Positions 7,727 through 14,934 of a stretch of 20,178 nt of DNA are shown piece after piece. Location of the stretch: contig JABZMB010000025.1 in assembly GCA_015256455.1 (NCBI GenBank), positions 1 to 20,178 on the forward strand. The letters are read 5' to 3'. The stretch's first letter is position 1. Each line of letters opens with the position of its first letter. The DNA is from Solobacterium sp. (lineage in GTDB: Bacteria; Bacillota_I; Bacilli_A; Erysipelotrichales; Erysipelotrichaceae). The notes beneath the pieces are model-generated. The model made no database searches, was not told where the DNA came from, and saw only the letters and a program-made list of their open reading frames with translations. A program made the translations under genes and the position numbers.

Positions 7727-8557
7727 CTATAGTAAATTCTTACGAATCCAGTTTGCGCATCCTTCTTGGAAGTAGTGGTCTGCATGGTCAGTCGCAATTT
7801 CTTTTAGACATGGCATTGCATTGCCCATTGCAACCTTTACACCTGCAACCTCTAGCATGGCTAAATCATTTTCGCCATCACCAATTGCACAAACTTGTTC
7901 TGGTAAGATATTCTCTCGTTCCATAATCATACGAAGGCCATTCCCTTTATCAATTCCATGTGGCTGTACTTCTAACCAGTTTGGATTGACAAAGAAGACG
8001 GAGTACTTATCCGTAGGAATCTCTTTGGCAAGTTTCTTGAGTGTGCTTGCAGTACCTGAGAAACAAACCTTGATGATATATTTATTTTCTAGGTTTTCAA
8101 GATTGAAATCGATATCTGCCTGTTGAATGCGACGGTGTTGAATGAAGTCACGTACTTGCATGCATAGACGGAAAATAGTTAATGCAATGTAGTTCTTTTT
8201 TGAACCAGTTGTAAGAAAATCTTTATCCGTCGAAGCCATTAAGATAACAGGGTACTTTTCCGCAAGTGGAAGCAGACCATGAATCTCTTCTTTTGTTAAT
8301 ACTGGAAGAGTTATATGTTCATTCTCTTTTACAAAGTAGATGTCTTGGCCATTGTTGGAAACGATATAGTCATAGATATCCTTTGGAAATCCATTCAGAA
8401 TACGTTCATAATGACGGCCAGTACAGATTGCGACACGTGTACCTTGTGCTCTTAGCATACGTAACGTTTCTGTTGCGTATTGTGTTAAGTGCGCAGGGCG
8501 TGCAAATAATGTTCCATCTAAATCTGTCGCAAAGAGTTTAATGTCTTTTTTTATCAT
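7727..8557 (-). CDS. Cof-type HAD-IIB sugar-phosphate phosphatase
   Basis: Cytoplasmic phosphatase of the haloacid dehalogenase superfamily, Cof/subclass IIB, which usually dephosphorylates sugar phosphates, nucleotides or cofactors such as FMN and PLP. All catalytic motifs are present: motif I DLDGT with nucleophile D12 and general acid D14; motif II T46 in CTGR; motif III K204; motif IV GDGEND with D227 and D231. The C2B cap lies between motifs II and III. Length (276 aa) is typical. The ATG at 8557 has no SD, and a good -10 hexamer ends only 6 bases upstream, so the mRNA is predicted to be leaderless. It is the first gene of the minus-strand group. The substrate cannot be predicted from sequence. 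Confidence 0.92.
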   Translation of the reverse strand: MIKKDIKLFATDLDGTLFARPAHLTQYATETLRMLRAQGTRVAICTGRHYERILNGFPKDIYDYIVSNNGQDIYFVKENEHITLPVLTKEEIHGLLPLAEKYPVILMASTDKDFLTTGSKKNYIALTIFRLCMQVRDFIQHRRIQQADIDFNLENLENKYIIKVCFSGTASTLKKLAKEIPTDKYSVFFVNPNWLEVQPHGIDKGNGLRMIMERENILPEQVCAIGDGENDLAMLEVAGVKVAMGNAMPCLKEIATDHADHYFQEGCANWIRKNLL

Positions 8558-8563
8558 AGATGT

Positions 8564-8592
8564 ATTTTAGTTTGTTCAAACAAGATTAGCAA
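8564..8592 (-). promoter_or_regulatory. Promoter of the HAD phosphatase group, predicted leaderless
   Basis: On the minus strand TTGCTA (8592-8587) and TAAAAT (8569-8564) are separated by exactly 17 bases. The -10 ends 6 bases before the ATG (8557), which puts the expected transcription start at or next to the A of the ATG. The spacer contains a short inverted repeat, GTTTG-TT-CAAAC on the + strand (8570-8581), a possible operator. Confidence 0.6.
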
Positions 8593-8652
8593 GTAATACT
8601 GAATATATGAAATATCAAAAGAATTTGATGATGTGCTTATTCAGATTTGCTA

Positions 8653-8661
8653 TGGTATAAT
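8653..8661 (+). promoter_or_regulatory. Extended -10 promoter of the small membrane protein gene
   Basis: TGGTATAAT gives a perfect TATAAT (8656-8661) with the TGn extension, which explains the absence of a recognisable -35. The start would be near 8668. That excludes the upstream in-frame TTG at 8667 and supports ATG 8694 with AGGA at 8683-8686. Confidence 0.65.
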
Positions 8662-8693
8662 GAAAATTGTTATTAGTATGTGAGGAAATGAAA

Positions 8694-9185
8694 ATGAATC
8701 AGCCATTATTCTACGGAAACTTATTAGTTACATTAGCATTCGGCGCATTTGCAGGTTTGATGTTTTATCGCTTAGCCAATACAAAGGGAAAGATTAAGTA
8801 TGCAGGAAGACAATGGGATGCGACGAAGATCACACTCATCGTAATTGTAGGTTTAACGTTAGTTTCTTTGATTGGTAATACAATTACTGTTTTTGATATC
8901 TTACGTGTTATCGTTATCATTGTTGCGATTGTTGCGTATTGGTTAGCGAAAGATGGTATTGGAGAAGAGGGTTATGTAACCAATGGTAAATTCCATGCAT
9001 GGAAGGAACTCAGTGGTTATGATTATAAGGATGATAAGAAGTTCTTTAATCTATATCTAACATCATCTTCAAAGAAAGAAAGCACAAATGTAGAACTTGT
9101 AGAGTATGAGTTCGATCAGAAAGCAGATGTACTAGCTTTCATGAAGGAAAAAGTTGGTAATAAATATAAGCGTATGAAGAAGTGA
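8694..9185 (+). CDS. Small membrane protein with three predicted helices
   Basis: Uncharacterised integral membrane protein, 163 aa from the chosen start. Hydrophobic segments are at about 8-26, 46-65 and 66-85, the last two joined by a very short turn. A soluble C-terminal domain follows (about 88-163), with KFHAWKELSGYDY, KKFFNLYL and a lysine-rich end. Small Firmicute membrane proteins with this helix-plus-domain plan exist (from memory perhaps of the DUF5673 type, unverified). ATG 8694 is preferred over an in-frame TTG at 8667, which coincides with the predicted transcription start, and over ATG 8688, which is too close to the SD. It has its own extended -10 promoter and a terminator overlapping its stop codon, so it is a single-gene unit. 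No function can be assigned. Confidence 0.78.
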   Translation: MNQPLFYGNLLVTLAFGAFAGLMFYRLANTKGKIKYAGRQWDATKITLIVIVGLTLVSLIGNTITVFDILRVIVIIVAIVAYWLAKDGIGEEGYVTNGKFHAWKELSGYDYKDDKKFFNLYLTSSSKKESTNVELVEYEFDQKADVLAFMKEKVGNKYKRMKK

Positions 9186-9210
9186 TTGTAATCAAGCAAT
9201 CACTTTTTTT
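9181..9210 (+). terminator. Intrinsic terminator overlapping the membrane protein stop
   Basis: AGTGATTG (9181-9188) and CAATCACT (9197-9204) form a perfect 8-bp stem with an 8-base loop, followed by six T (9205-9210). The stop TGA lies within the stem. The last two T are also the first bases of the next -35, so terminator and promoter abut. Confidence 0.9.
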
Positions 9211-9236
9211 GACAAATAAGAAAAGTAGATTATAAT
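9209..9236 (+). promoter_or_regulatory. Promoter of the NAD salvage operon
   Basis: A perfect -35 TTGACA (9209-9214) and a perfect -10 TATAAT (9231-9236) are separated by 16 bases. Expected transcription start is near 9243, inside the palindrome at 9240-9258. Such a strong promoter suits control by repression. Confidence 0.85.
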
Positions 9237-9239
9237 ATA

Positions 9240-9258
9240 TATAGTCAAAATGACTATA
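9240..9258 (+). promoter_or_regulatory. Predicted NrtR operator
   Basis: TATAGTCAAAATGACTATA is an 8-bp perfect inverted repeat with a 3-base centre. It contains GT-N7-AC (GT 9244-9245, AC 9253-9254), the core known for NrtR-family operators. It covers the predicted transcription start and ends at the SD (AAGGAG, 9258-9263) of the gene for the NrtR-like regulator, so the simplest reading is autorepression of the whole NAD operon. NrtR repressors are known to release DNA on binding ADP-ribose or related NAD metabolites. Confidence 0.8.
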
Positions 9259-9268
9259 AGGAGAAACC

Positions 9269-10129
9269 ATGGAAGAAAGAAATGAACGTGGTGAAACGCT
9301 GAAAGAATTCCTTGCTCGCTATGATGAGACAAAGTATCGAAGGCCGAGTAATACTGTTGATATGATTTTATTAACAGTATTCAAGGGAAAGCTAAAGGTA
9401 TTATTAGTCAAACGTAAGGATCATCCATTTATTCGTGATTGGGCTATGCCTGGTGGTTTTGTGAACTTTGATGAGGATCTGGATGCCGCGATGAAACGAG
9501 AATTAGAAGAGGAAACCAATCTTTTTGATTCTACGTACTTTAGACAATTATATACATTTGGAAATGCGGACCGTGATCCACGTACACGTGTGATTACGAC
9601 AGTTTATTTGTCTATGACACCAGCCGAAAATATCAAAATGACATCTGCTGGTGACGATGCGATGGATACAGGTTGGTTCACGATCCAAAAGATCGCTACG
9701 ACAACGGATGGTCATGAACGTAAGAGTGTACTTATGTTAGATGAAGAAGAAAAAGGAATTCATCTACGTTATGAAATTTATGATACTGCTTGTGATAACT
9801 ATGTACAGACAAGATCCAAGTTACTAGATAGTTCAAACGCAAAACTAGCAGCGGATCACATCAAAGCGATTAATATGGCAATTGATGTGGTACGTAATCG
9901 TGCAGCTTCTACAGGTATCATGTTTAACCTGTTACCGAAGGAATGTACACTACGTGAAATTCAAGAAGTCTATGAGGCTATCGTCAATCACCCAGTTGAT
10001 ACAGGTAACTTTAGACGAGATATTAAAAAGATGTTAGTAGCTACAGGTAATACAACGATTGTAAACGGTAGAAAAGTCGCGACCTATAGCTTTAATCCAT
10101 TATTACCATTTGTAAAGGAGACGTTATAA
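9269..10129 (+). CDS. nrtR: NrtR-type Nudix-related transcriptional repressor of NAD metabolism
   Basis: Two-domain regulator. An N-terminal Nudix-like domain (about 25-165) senses an NAD metabolite, and a C-terminal winged-helix domain (about 190-286, with LPKECTLREIQEVYEAI and the wing near NGRKVATYSF) binds DNA. This architecture plus position at the head of an NAD operon identifies NrtR. The Nudix box runs G63 to L85, with E69, R77-E78-L79 and E81-E82 all present; only the box glycine near its end is Asn (N84). Most NrtR repressors have a degraded box, so residual ADP-ribose hydrolysis is possible here. AAGGAG (9258-9263) precedes the ATG by 5 bases. The stop shares one base with the pncA start (TAATG). 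A plain ADP-ribose pyrophosphatase is less likely because of the winged-helix domain and the operator. Confidence 0.9.
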   Translation: MEERNERGETLKEFLARYDETKYRRPSNTVDMILLTVFKGKLKVLLVKRKDHPFIRDWAMPGGFVNFDEDLDAAMKRELEEETNLFDSTYFRQLYTFGNADRDPRTRVITTVYLSMTPAENIKMTSAGDDAMDTGWFTIQKIATTTDGHERKSVLMLDEEEKGIHLRYEIYDTACDNYVQTRSKLLDSSNAKLAADHIKAINMAIDVVRNRAASTGIMFNLLPKECTLREIQEVYEAIVNHPVDTGNFRRDIKKMLVATGNTTIVNGRKVATYSFNPLLPFVKETL

Positions 10130-10647
10130 TGAAAGCACTTATTGCAATTGATATTCAAAATGATTTTGTATCAGGCTCTCTTGGGACAAAAGAGGCAGAA
10201 GCAGCTCTTGCAAAGATGGTTGATGAAATCAACTCACCTAAATATGATATGGTATTTGCAACACAGGATACACATGATACAAATTATCTAAACACCCTGG
10301 AAGGTAAATACTTACCGGTTGTACACTGTATCAAAGGTACAGAGGGTTGGAGATTTCCAAAGAGTATCGAAGAAGCACTGCATAAACGTAATGCTAAAAT
10401 ATTTGAGAAGGATACCTTTGGATCACTCAATCTAGCAGTTGAACTACAGAAGCTAGCTCCAGAAGAAATTGTATTAATTGGTATCTGTACAGATATTTGT
10501 GTTGTGACAAATGCATTACTATTACGTACACATTTGCCAAATACAAAGATTACAGTTTTACCGCAAGCATGTGCTGCGACAACAATAGAGAAACAAAAGG
10601 AAGCACTCGATGTAATGTCTTCCTGTCAGATTGAAATAGAAAAATGA
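10129..10647 (+). CDS. pncA: Nicotinamidase
   Basis: Isochorismatase-fold enzyme that hydrolyses nicotinamide to nicotinate and ammonia, the first step of NAD salvage here. The catalytic triad is D8 (AIDIQNDF), K94 (FEKDTF) and C124 (GICTDICV). Metal ligands are probably D47, H49, E58 and H66, a pattern close to the streptococcal nicotinamidase set of two His, Asp and Glu. The protein is 172 aa, slightly shorter than the roughly 180-210 of many homologues. AAAGGAG (10114-10120) is 8 bases before the ATG, which overlaps the nrtR stop by one base. The next gene, pncB, uses the product nicotinate. General isochorismatase-type hydrolases look similar, but operon context and active-site residues settle the call. 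Confidence 0.93.
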   Translation: MKALIAIDIQNDFVSGSLGTKEAEAALAKMVDEINSPKYDMVFATQDTHDTNYLNTLEGKYLPVVHCIKGTEGWRFPKSIEEALHKRNAKIFEKDTFGSLNLAVELQKLAPEEIVLIGICTDICVVTNALLLRTHLPNTKITVLPQACAATTIEKQKEALDVMSSCQIEIEK

Positions 10648-10656
10648 GGAAATAAT

Positions 10657-12174
10657 ATGAACAACATTCAAGTAGAACCATATATCCCAGATGAAGATTA
10701 TGATAATCCAGCGATGGTCACAGACTTCTATGAATTCTCCATGGCAAACTCACTATTCATGCATGGATACAAAGATACAATCATGGTATTTAACATGTTC
10801 TTTAGAGATAATCCAGATGATGGTGGATACGCAATTAGCTGTGGTCAACAGAAGTTATTACGTTTCTTAAAGAACTATCACTTTACAGACTTTGATATTC
10901 AGTGGTTATTAACCAAGGGTATGAGTCCAGAATTCTGTGAATATCTACGTCACTATCAGTGGAAGGGTGATGTGTACATGTTGCGTGAAGGTACTGTATG
11001 TTATCCTCAGGTACCAATGGTACGTATTGAATGTGACATGGTAGGTGCAGTCCTAATTGAAACCTATCTATTACAGACAATGAACTTCCATTCCTTGATT
11101 GCCACAAAAGCAACTCGTATTACTGGACTAAGTAATAAGACACCAAGAAATGTCATGGAATTTGGAACACGTCGTGCACAGGGTATGTCTGCAGGTAATG
11201 ATGGCGCCTATGCGGCCATCTTAGGTGGCTGTATCGGTACTGCGAACTGTCTTGCAGAAATGAAGTATGGCCCAGATGTGAAGGCTGTTGGTACAGTTGC
11301 GCATAGTTATATCGAATTTTTCCCAACCGAGATGGATGCTTTCCGTGCATATGCGGAAACTTATCCTGAAAATGTATCATTGTTACTAGATACTTATAGT
11401 ATCTTTGATTCAGGACTTCCTCATTTAATTCAATTAGATGATGAGTTGATTGCGAAGTATCCAAATGATCCAAATAAGCGTGTTAAGAGTGCGCGTATTG
11501 ACTCAGGTGACTTAGCTCGTGGTTATAAGCGTCTACGTCGTGCTTTGGATGAAGCAGGTAAGTCATATATCAAGCTTGTCGCATCTAACTCCTTAGATGA
11601 AAAGAAGATGGCAAACATGGAACTCTATGAACATGCAAAGTTTGACTTCTATGGCGTCGGTGAAAAACTCATTACTGCTGCGACAGACCCTGTCTTTGGT
11701 GGTGTATATAAGCTCGTCGCTGTCAAAGAGAAGGATGGTAGCTATACACCAAAGATGAAGTGTTCTGATTCATCTAGTAAGGCAATTATTCCAGGCAAAC
11801 TAATGGCTTGGCGTGTATTTGATGAAGAAGGAAAGGGACAGTGCGACATTATCTCCCTTGATACAGAAGTAATTGAAAATGGTAAGCCTGTTGAAGTTGT
11901 TAACCTTGATCCAGATGCCTTTGAAAGACGTAAGACAATAATTCCAAGTCACGTAGAGAAGATTTTAATTCCACATATGTTAAATGGTGAAATTGTTTTA
12001 GATTTACCAGACATTCGTGCAAAGAAGGAATATGTTAAGGAACAACTACAGTATCGTATTTGGGAATCTGAATTACGTACAGAGATGCCACATAAGCATT
12101 ACGTAGACTTAACACCTGCTGTAGCGAAACTCAGAGAGGAGTTATATGAGAAACTCCACGGAGGCATCATTTGA
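10657..12174 (+). CDS. pncB: Nicotinate phosphoribosyltransferase
   Basis: Converts nicotinate and PRPP to nicotinate mononucleotide, normally with ATP hydrolysis through a phosphohistidine. Seen: N-terminal TDFYEFSMAN, the NVMEFGTRRAQG block, GTVAHSYIEFF with H216 as the likely phosphorylated His, RIDSGDLARGYKRLR, and the phosphate-binding GVGEKLITAATDPVFGGVYKLV. The 505 residues fit the family range. The TGAGGA site (10645-10650) overlaps the pncA stop, 6 bases before the ATG. The TGA stop overlaps the TTG start of nadD. Nicotinamide phosphoribosyltransferase is excluded by family motifs and by the adjacent nicotinamidase, which makes nicotinate the operon's intermediate. Confidence 0.96.
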   Translation: MNNIQVEPYIPDEDYDNPAMVTDFYEFSMANSLFMHGYKDTIMVFNMFFRDNPDDGGYAISCGQQKLLRFLKNYHFTDFDIQWLLTKGMSPEFCEYLRHYQWKGDVYMLREGTVCYPQVPMVRIECDMVGAVLIETYLLQTMNFHSLIATKATRITGLSNKTPRNVMEFGTRRAQGMSAGNDGAYAAILGGCIGTANCLAEMKYGPDVKAVGTVAHSYIEFFPTEMDAFRAYAETYPENVSLLLDTYSIFDSGLPHLIQLDDELIAKYPNDPNKRVKSARIDSGDLARGYKRLRRALDEAGKSYIKLVASNSLDEKKMANMELYEHAKFDFYGVGEKLITAATDPVFGGVYKLVAVKEKDGSYTPKMKCSDSSSKAIIPGKLMAWRVFDEEGKGQCDIISLDTEVIENGKPVEVVNLDPDAFERRKTIIPSHVEKILIPHMLNGEIVLDLPDIRAKKEYVKEQLQYRIWESELRTEMPHKHYVDLTPAVAKLREELYEKLHGGII

Positions 12175-12803
12175 GTTATCTGTTATTTGGTGGAGCCTTT
12201 AATCCACCGACGAAAGCTCATATCGAACTAGCAGAATATGCTTGCGAAAAAACAGGTGCTACAAAGGTTATCTTTATGCCTAGTAAGATGAGCTATATCG
12301 AACATGATCAAGCAAAGAACTTTGCTTTTCACGATACAGAGCGATTAGCGATGCTAGAAAGCATCTGTAGAGCACATCCAAAGCTTATGGTCAGTGACTA
12401 TGAGTTGAAGGAAGAAAGCCAACCACGTACCTATCAAACGCTTTGCTATCTAAAAGAGAAAGGATATGCTTGCAAGTTATTATTTGGCTCTGATAAGTTA
12501 GCTGAATTAAAAACCGGTTGGAAACATGTAGAAGAGATTGCGAAGGAATTTGGCATTGTGTGTATGGCAAGATATGACGATGATTGCGAAAAGATGATAG
12601 CGGAGGATCCATATCTCTCTAGACTTTCAGAGTATATTGAAATTGTACATACACCAAAGGAATATCATCATATTTCCTCTACCGAAGTACGCAAGCAATT
12701 TCTCATCGCAAAAGATGCGATACAAATACTACAGGATACATTACCAAAAGAATTGCATGGTCTAAGTAGTTACCTTTTCAGCGAGGATAATCATGAAAAA
12801 TAG
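12171..12803 (+). CDS. nadD: Nicotinate-nucleotide adenylyltransferase, TTG start
   Basis: Transfers AMP from ATP to nicotinate mononucleotide, giving deamido-NAD for nadE. The nucleotidyltransferase signature GGAFNPPTKAH (residues 7-17) with the TxxH-like motif is near the start, and the second signature SSTEVR (169-174) is near the end, both intact. Length (210 aa) is typical. The start is TTG at 12171, overlapping the pncB TGA as TTGA, with GGAGG at 12160-12164 six bases upstream; there is no ATG in this position, and the signature begins only four residues later. The overlap implies translational coupling with pncB. The 3' end overlaps nadE by 11 bases. No C-terminal HD (YqeK-like) domain is fused. 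Confidence 0.95.
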   Translation: MSYLLFGGAFNPPTKAHIELAEYACEKTGATKVIFMPSKMSYIEHDQAKNFAFHDTERLAMLESICRAHPKLMVSDYELKEESQPRTYQTLCYLKEKGYACKLLFGSDKLAELKTGWKHVEEIAKEFGIVCMARYDDDCEKMIAEDPYLSRLSEYIEIVHTPKEYHHISSTEVRKQFLIAKDAIQILQDTLPKELHGLSSYLFSEDNHEK

Positions 12804-14754
12804 AATGATAAAAGTCGGTACAGTCGTGCCAAGGATGAAAGTAGCAAATGTCACATATAACGTTGCACAAATCATCCAAACAATGAATGAAAATGCAGAT
12901 GCAGGGTTTTTAGTATATCCAGAATTATGTTTGACTGGATATACTTGTGGTGATCTATTTGGACAGTTTACACTGTTAGATGCAGTAGAGGATGGACTAT
13001 TCAAGATTGCTAATGCGTCAAATAAACTAGAAGGACTAACGGTTGTGGTTGGTGCACCGTTACGTTTTGAAAACCATTTATATAACTGTGCAGTATATAT
13101 CTCAGAAGGGGTCATTGTAGGTATTGTGCCTAAGATCAATCTTCCGACATACAGCGAGTTTTACGAAAGTAGATGGTTTACAAGTGGTAAGAATATCGTT
13201 AGCCAAATGATTCAATTGGGTGATGAGTTTATCCCATTTGGTAGAAACGTACTAGCATGTGATAGCCGTAGTGGAGCTATCGTAGGTCTAGATATCTGTG
13301 AGGATTTGTGGGTGCCTGATAAACCAAGTACGCATGCATGTCTTGCGGGTGCCAATATCATCGCAAATCTATCTGCGTCTGATGAAATTATTGGCAAGCA
13401 AGACTATCGTCGTACGATGGTATTACAACAGAGTGCTAGTTGTTATTGTGCTTATTTATATGTATCTAGTGCAACGGATGAAAGCAGTACAGACCTTGTC
13501 TTCTCTGGTCATAGCATGATTGCATGCAATGGACGCTTGTTAAAAGATTCCATCTTCCCAGAAGATACGAAAGTTGAAACTGTTGTGATTGATTTAGAGT
13601 CCATTGAAAAGAATCGTCGTCACCAGACAACATTTGATTTAGAAGAAAACCATGATGACTATGTATATGTAGATGTTTCTATCAAACCAATTTGTAATCA
13701 AGATGACATTACAGTAGATGAACTAGTTGATGCATTACGCAAAGAAGACTATGTTGTGAATCGTAATCCATTTGTGCCAGTTGATGATGAAGAACGTGGT
13801 CGTCGTTGTATGAAGATTTTAGAGATTCAAGCAAACGGTCTAGCAACACGTGTTCGTTCCACAGGAATTAAAAATCTTGTGGTTGGTATCTCAGGTGGTT
13901 TGGATAGTACACTTGCATTACTTGTATGTCATCAAGCAAGAAAATTAGTACCTGATATTCATATTATCGGCTATACCTTACCAAGCCATGGGAATACAAC
14001 TTCATACACATATAACAATGCCTTAAATTTAATGCGCGCATTAGATGTAGAGATGCATGAAGTTGCGATTGAAGAGGGTGTACAGGCTCATTTGAAGCAG
14101 ATTGGTCATCCTGGTAGTTATCAAGGCGAAGGTGATACAACTTATGAAAATGCACAAGCCCGTATGCGTACGTACATCTTGATGGATGCAGCGAACATGG
14201 CAAATGGACTTGTAGTTGGAACAGGAGATCTTTCTGAACTAGCACTCGGATGGTGTACATACAATGGTGATCACATGTCCATGTATGCGGTAAACGCATC
14301 TGTACCAAAGACACTTGTACAGTACATTTGTAGAACTTATGCATATATCTGTAATCAAGAAGATCTCAAAGAAGTACTCTTAAAGATTTGCGATACACCA
14401 ATCTCTCCAGAACTAACACCACATGATGAAAATGGTAAGATTGCCCAGAAGACTGAAGATAAGATTGGTAAATACGATTTAAATGACTTCTTCTTATACT
14501 ATGTATTACGCTATGGATATTCACCAGAAAAGATTATGGTTTTAGCATTAACAGCGTACCCAGAGTTAGAGAAAGAAAAAGTACGTGAGGCAATGTTACG
14601 ATTCTTCAAGCGTTTCTTCAGCCAGCAATTCAAGCGTAGTTGCTTACCAGATGGCCCGAAGGTTGGTTCGGTTACACTCTCTCCAAGAGGAGATTGGCGT
14701 ATGCCATCGGATGCTAGTGCTGAGCTTTGGTTAGAACAAGTTAAGAAAGCCTAA
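12793..14754 (+). CDS. nadE: Glutamine-dependent NAD synthetase
   Basis: Final step of the pathway: amidates deamido-NAD to NAD using ATP and ammonia from glutamine. The N-terminal glutaminase is a nitrilase-fold domain (about 1-290) with catalytic triad E44 (YPELCLTGY), K114 (VPKINLPTY) and C169 (DICEDLW). The C-terminal synthetase domain (about 340-650) has the ATP pyrophosphatase loop SGGLDS (367-372) and GTGDLSELALGW further on. At 653 aa it is the two-domain form, so it does not depend on free ammonia. ATG 12793 is chosen because GAGG (12783-12786) is 6 bases upstream; it overlaps nadD by 11 bases. A strong terminator follows directly, making this the last gene of the operon. Confidence 0.97.
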   Translation: MKNRMIKVGTVVPRMKVANVTYNVAQIIQTMNENADAGFLVYPELCLTGYTCGDLFGQFTLLDAVEDGLFKIANASNKLEGLTVVVGAPLRFENHLYNCAVYISEGVIVGIVPKINLPTYSEFYESRWFTSGKNIVSQMIQLGDEFIPFGRNVLACDSRSGAIVGLDICEDLWVPDKPSTHACLAGANIIANLSASDEIIGKQDYRRTMVLQQSASCYCAYLYVSSATDESSTDLVFSGHSMIACNGRLLKDSIFPEDTKVETVVIDLESIEKNRRHQTTFDLEENHDDYVYVDVSIKPICNQDDITVDELVDALRKEDYVVNRNPFVPVDDEERGRRCMKILEIQANGLATRVRSTGIKNLVVGISGGLDSTLALLVCHQARKLVPDIHIIGYTLPSHGNTTSYTYNNALNLMRALDVEMHEVAIEEGVQAHLKQIGHPGSYQGEGDTTYENAQARMRTYILMDAANMANGLVVGTGDLSELALGWCTYNGDHMSMYAVNASVPKTLVQYICRTYAYICNQEDLKEVLLKICDTPISPELTPHDENGKIAQKTEDKIGKYDLNDFFLYYVLRYGYSPEKIMVLALTAYPELEKEKVREAMLRFFKRFFSQQFKRSCLPDGPKVGSVTLSPRGDWRMPSDASAELWLEQVKKA

Positions 14755-14784
14755 GTTACTTCCAAATGGGAGTAACTTTTTTTT
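14753..14784 (+). terminator. Intrinsic terminator of the NAD operon
   Basis: AAGTTACT (14753-14760) pairs with AGTAACTT (14771-14778); inner pairs extend it to 11 bp with an AAAT loop. Six further T follow (14779-14784). The stem begins inside the nadE stop codon. Confidence 0.92.
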
Positions 14785-14844
14785 CATACGAGAATATACA
14801 AGAAAGACGAAAGCATATTTCCACATTTCTGCAGCAGGATTTCC

Positions 14845-14850
14845 TATAAT
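14845..14850 (+). promoter_or_regulatory. Candidate -10 of the dipeptidase gene
   Basis: A perfect TATAAT, but no convincing -35 and no TG extension, so an activator may be needed. Transcription would start near 14857 and give a leader of about 78 bases. Apart from the terminator, this element and the leader, nothing else was seen in 14785-14934. Confidence 0.5.
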
Positions 14851-14862
14851 GAAATTACCAAG

Positions 14863-14898
14863 AAGAAGATTACAAGAAGGGAGGAATTCAATCTTCTT
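14863..14898 (+). promoter_or_regulatory. 5' leader stem-loop displaying a decoy SD
   Basis: AAGAAGATT (14863-14871) pairs perfectly with AATCTTCTT (14890-14898). The 18-base loop contains GGGAGG (14879-14884), a near-perfect SD with no start codon at useful spacing; the real SD is GGAGG at 14921-14925. The position, a few bases from the predicted 5' end, resembles known mRNA-stabilising leaders of Gram-positive bacteria. That role is inference. Confidence 0.5.
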
Positions 14899-14934
14899 AC
14901 ACTTTGTTCATACAATCATTGGAGGAATAATAAA

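Noticed and set aside
8667..8693. TTG-initiated N-terminal extension of the small membrane protein
   Set aside because: The TTG coincides with the predicted transcription start and has no SD; ATG 8694 has AGGA at correct spacing.
5751..8693. Possible genomic island or transposon carrying the hydrolase, VOC and HAD genes
   Set aside because: No transposase, integrase, tRNA, terminal repeats or direct repeats seen; slightly higher AT content alone is not enough.
13964..14344. Open frame of 126 codons antisense to nadE
   Set aside because: Composition rich in His, Leu, Tyr and Gln is what the reverse of this gene's codons gives; no domain recognised.
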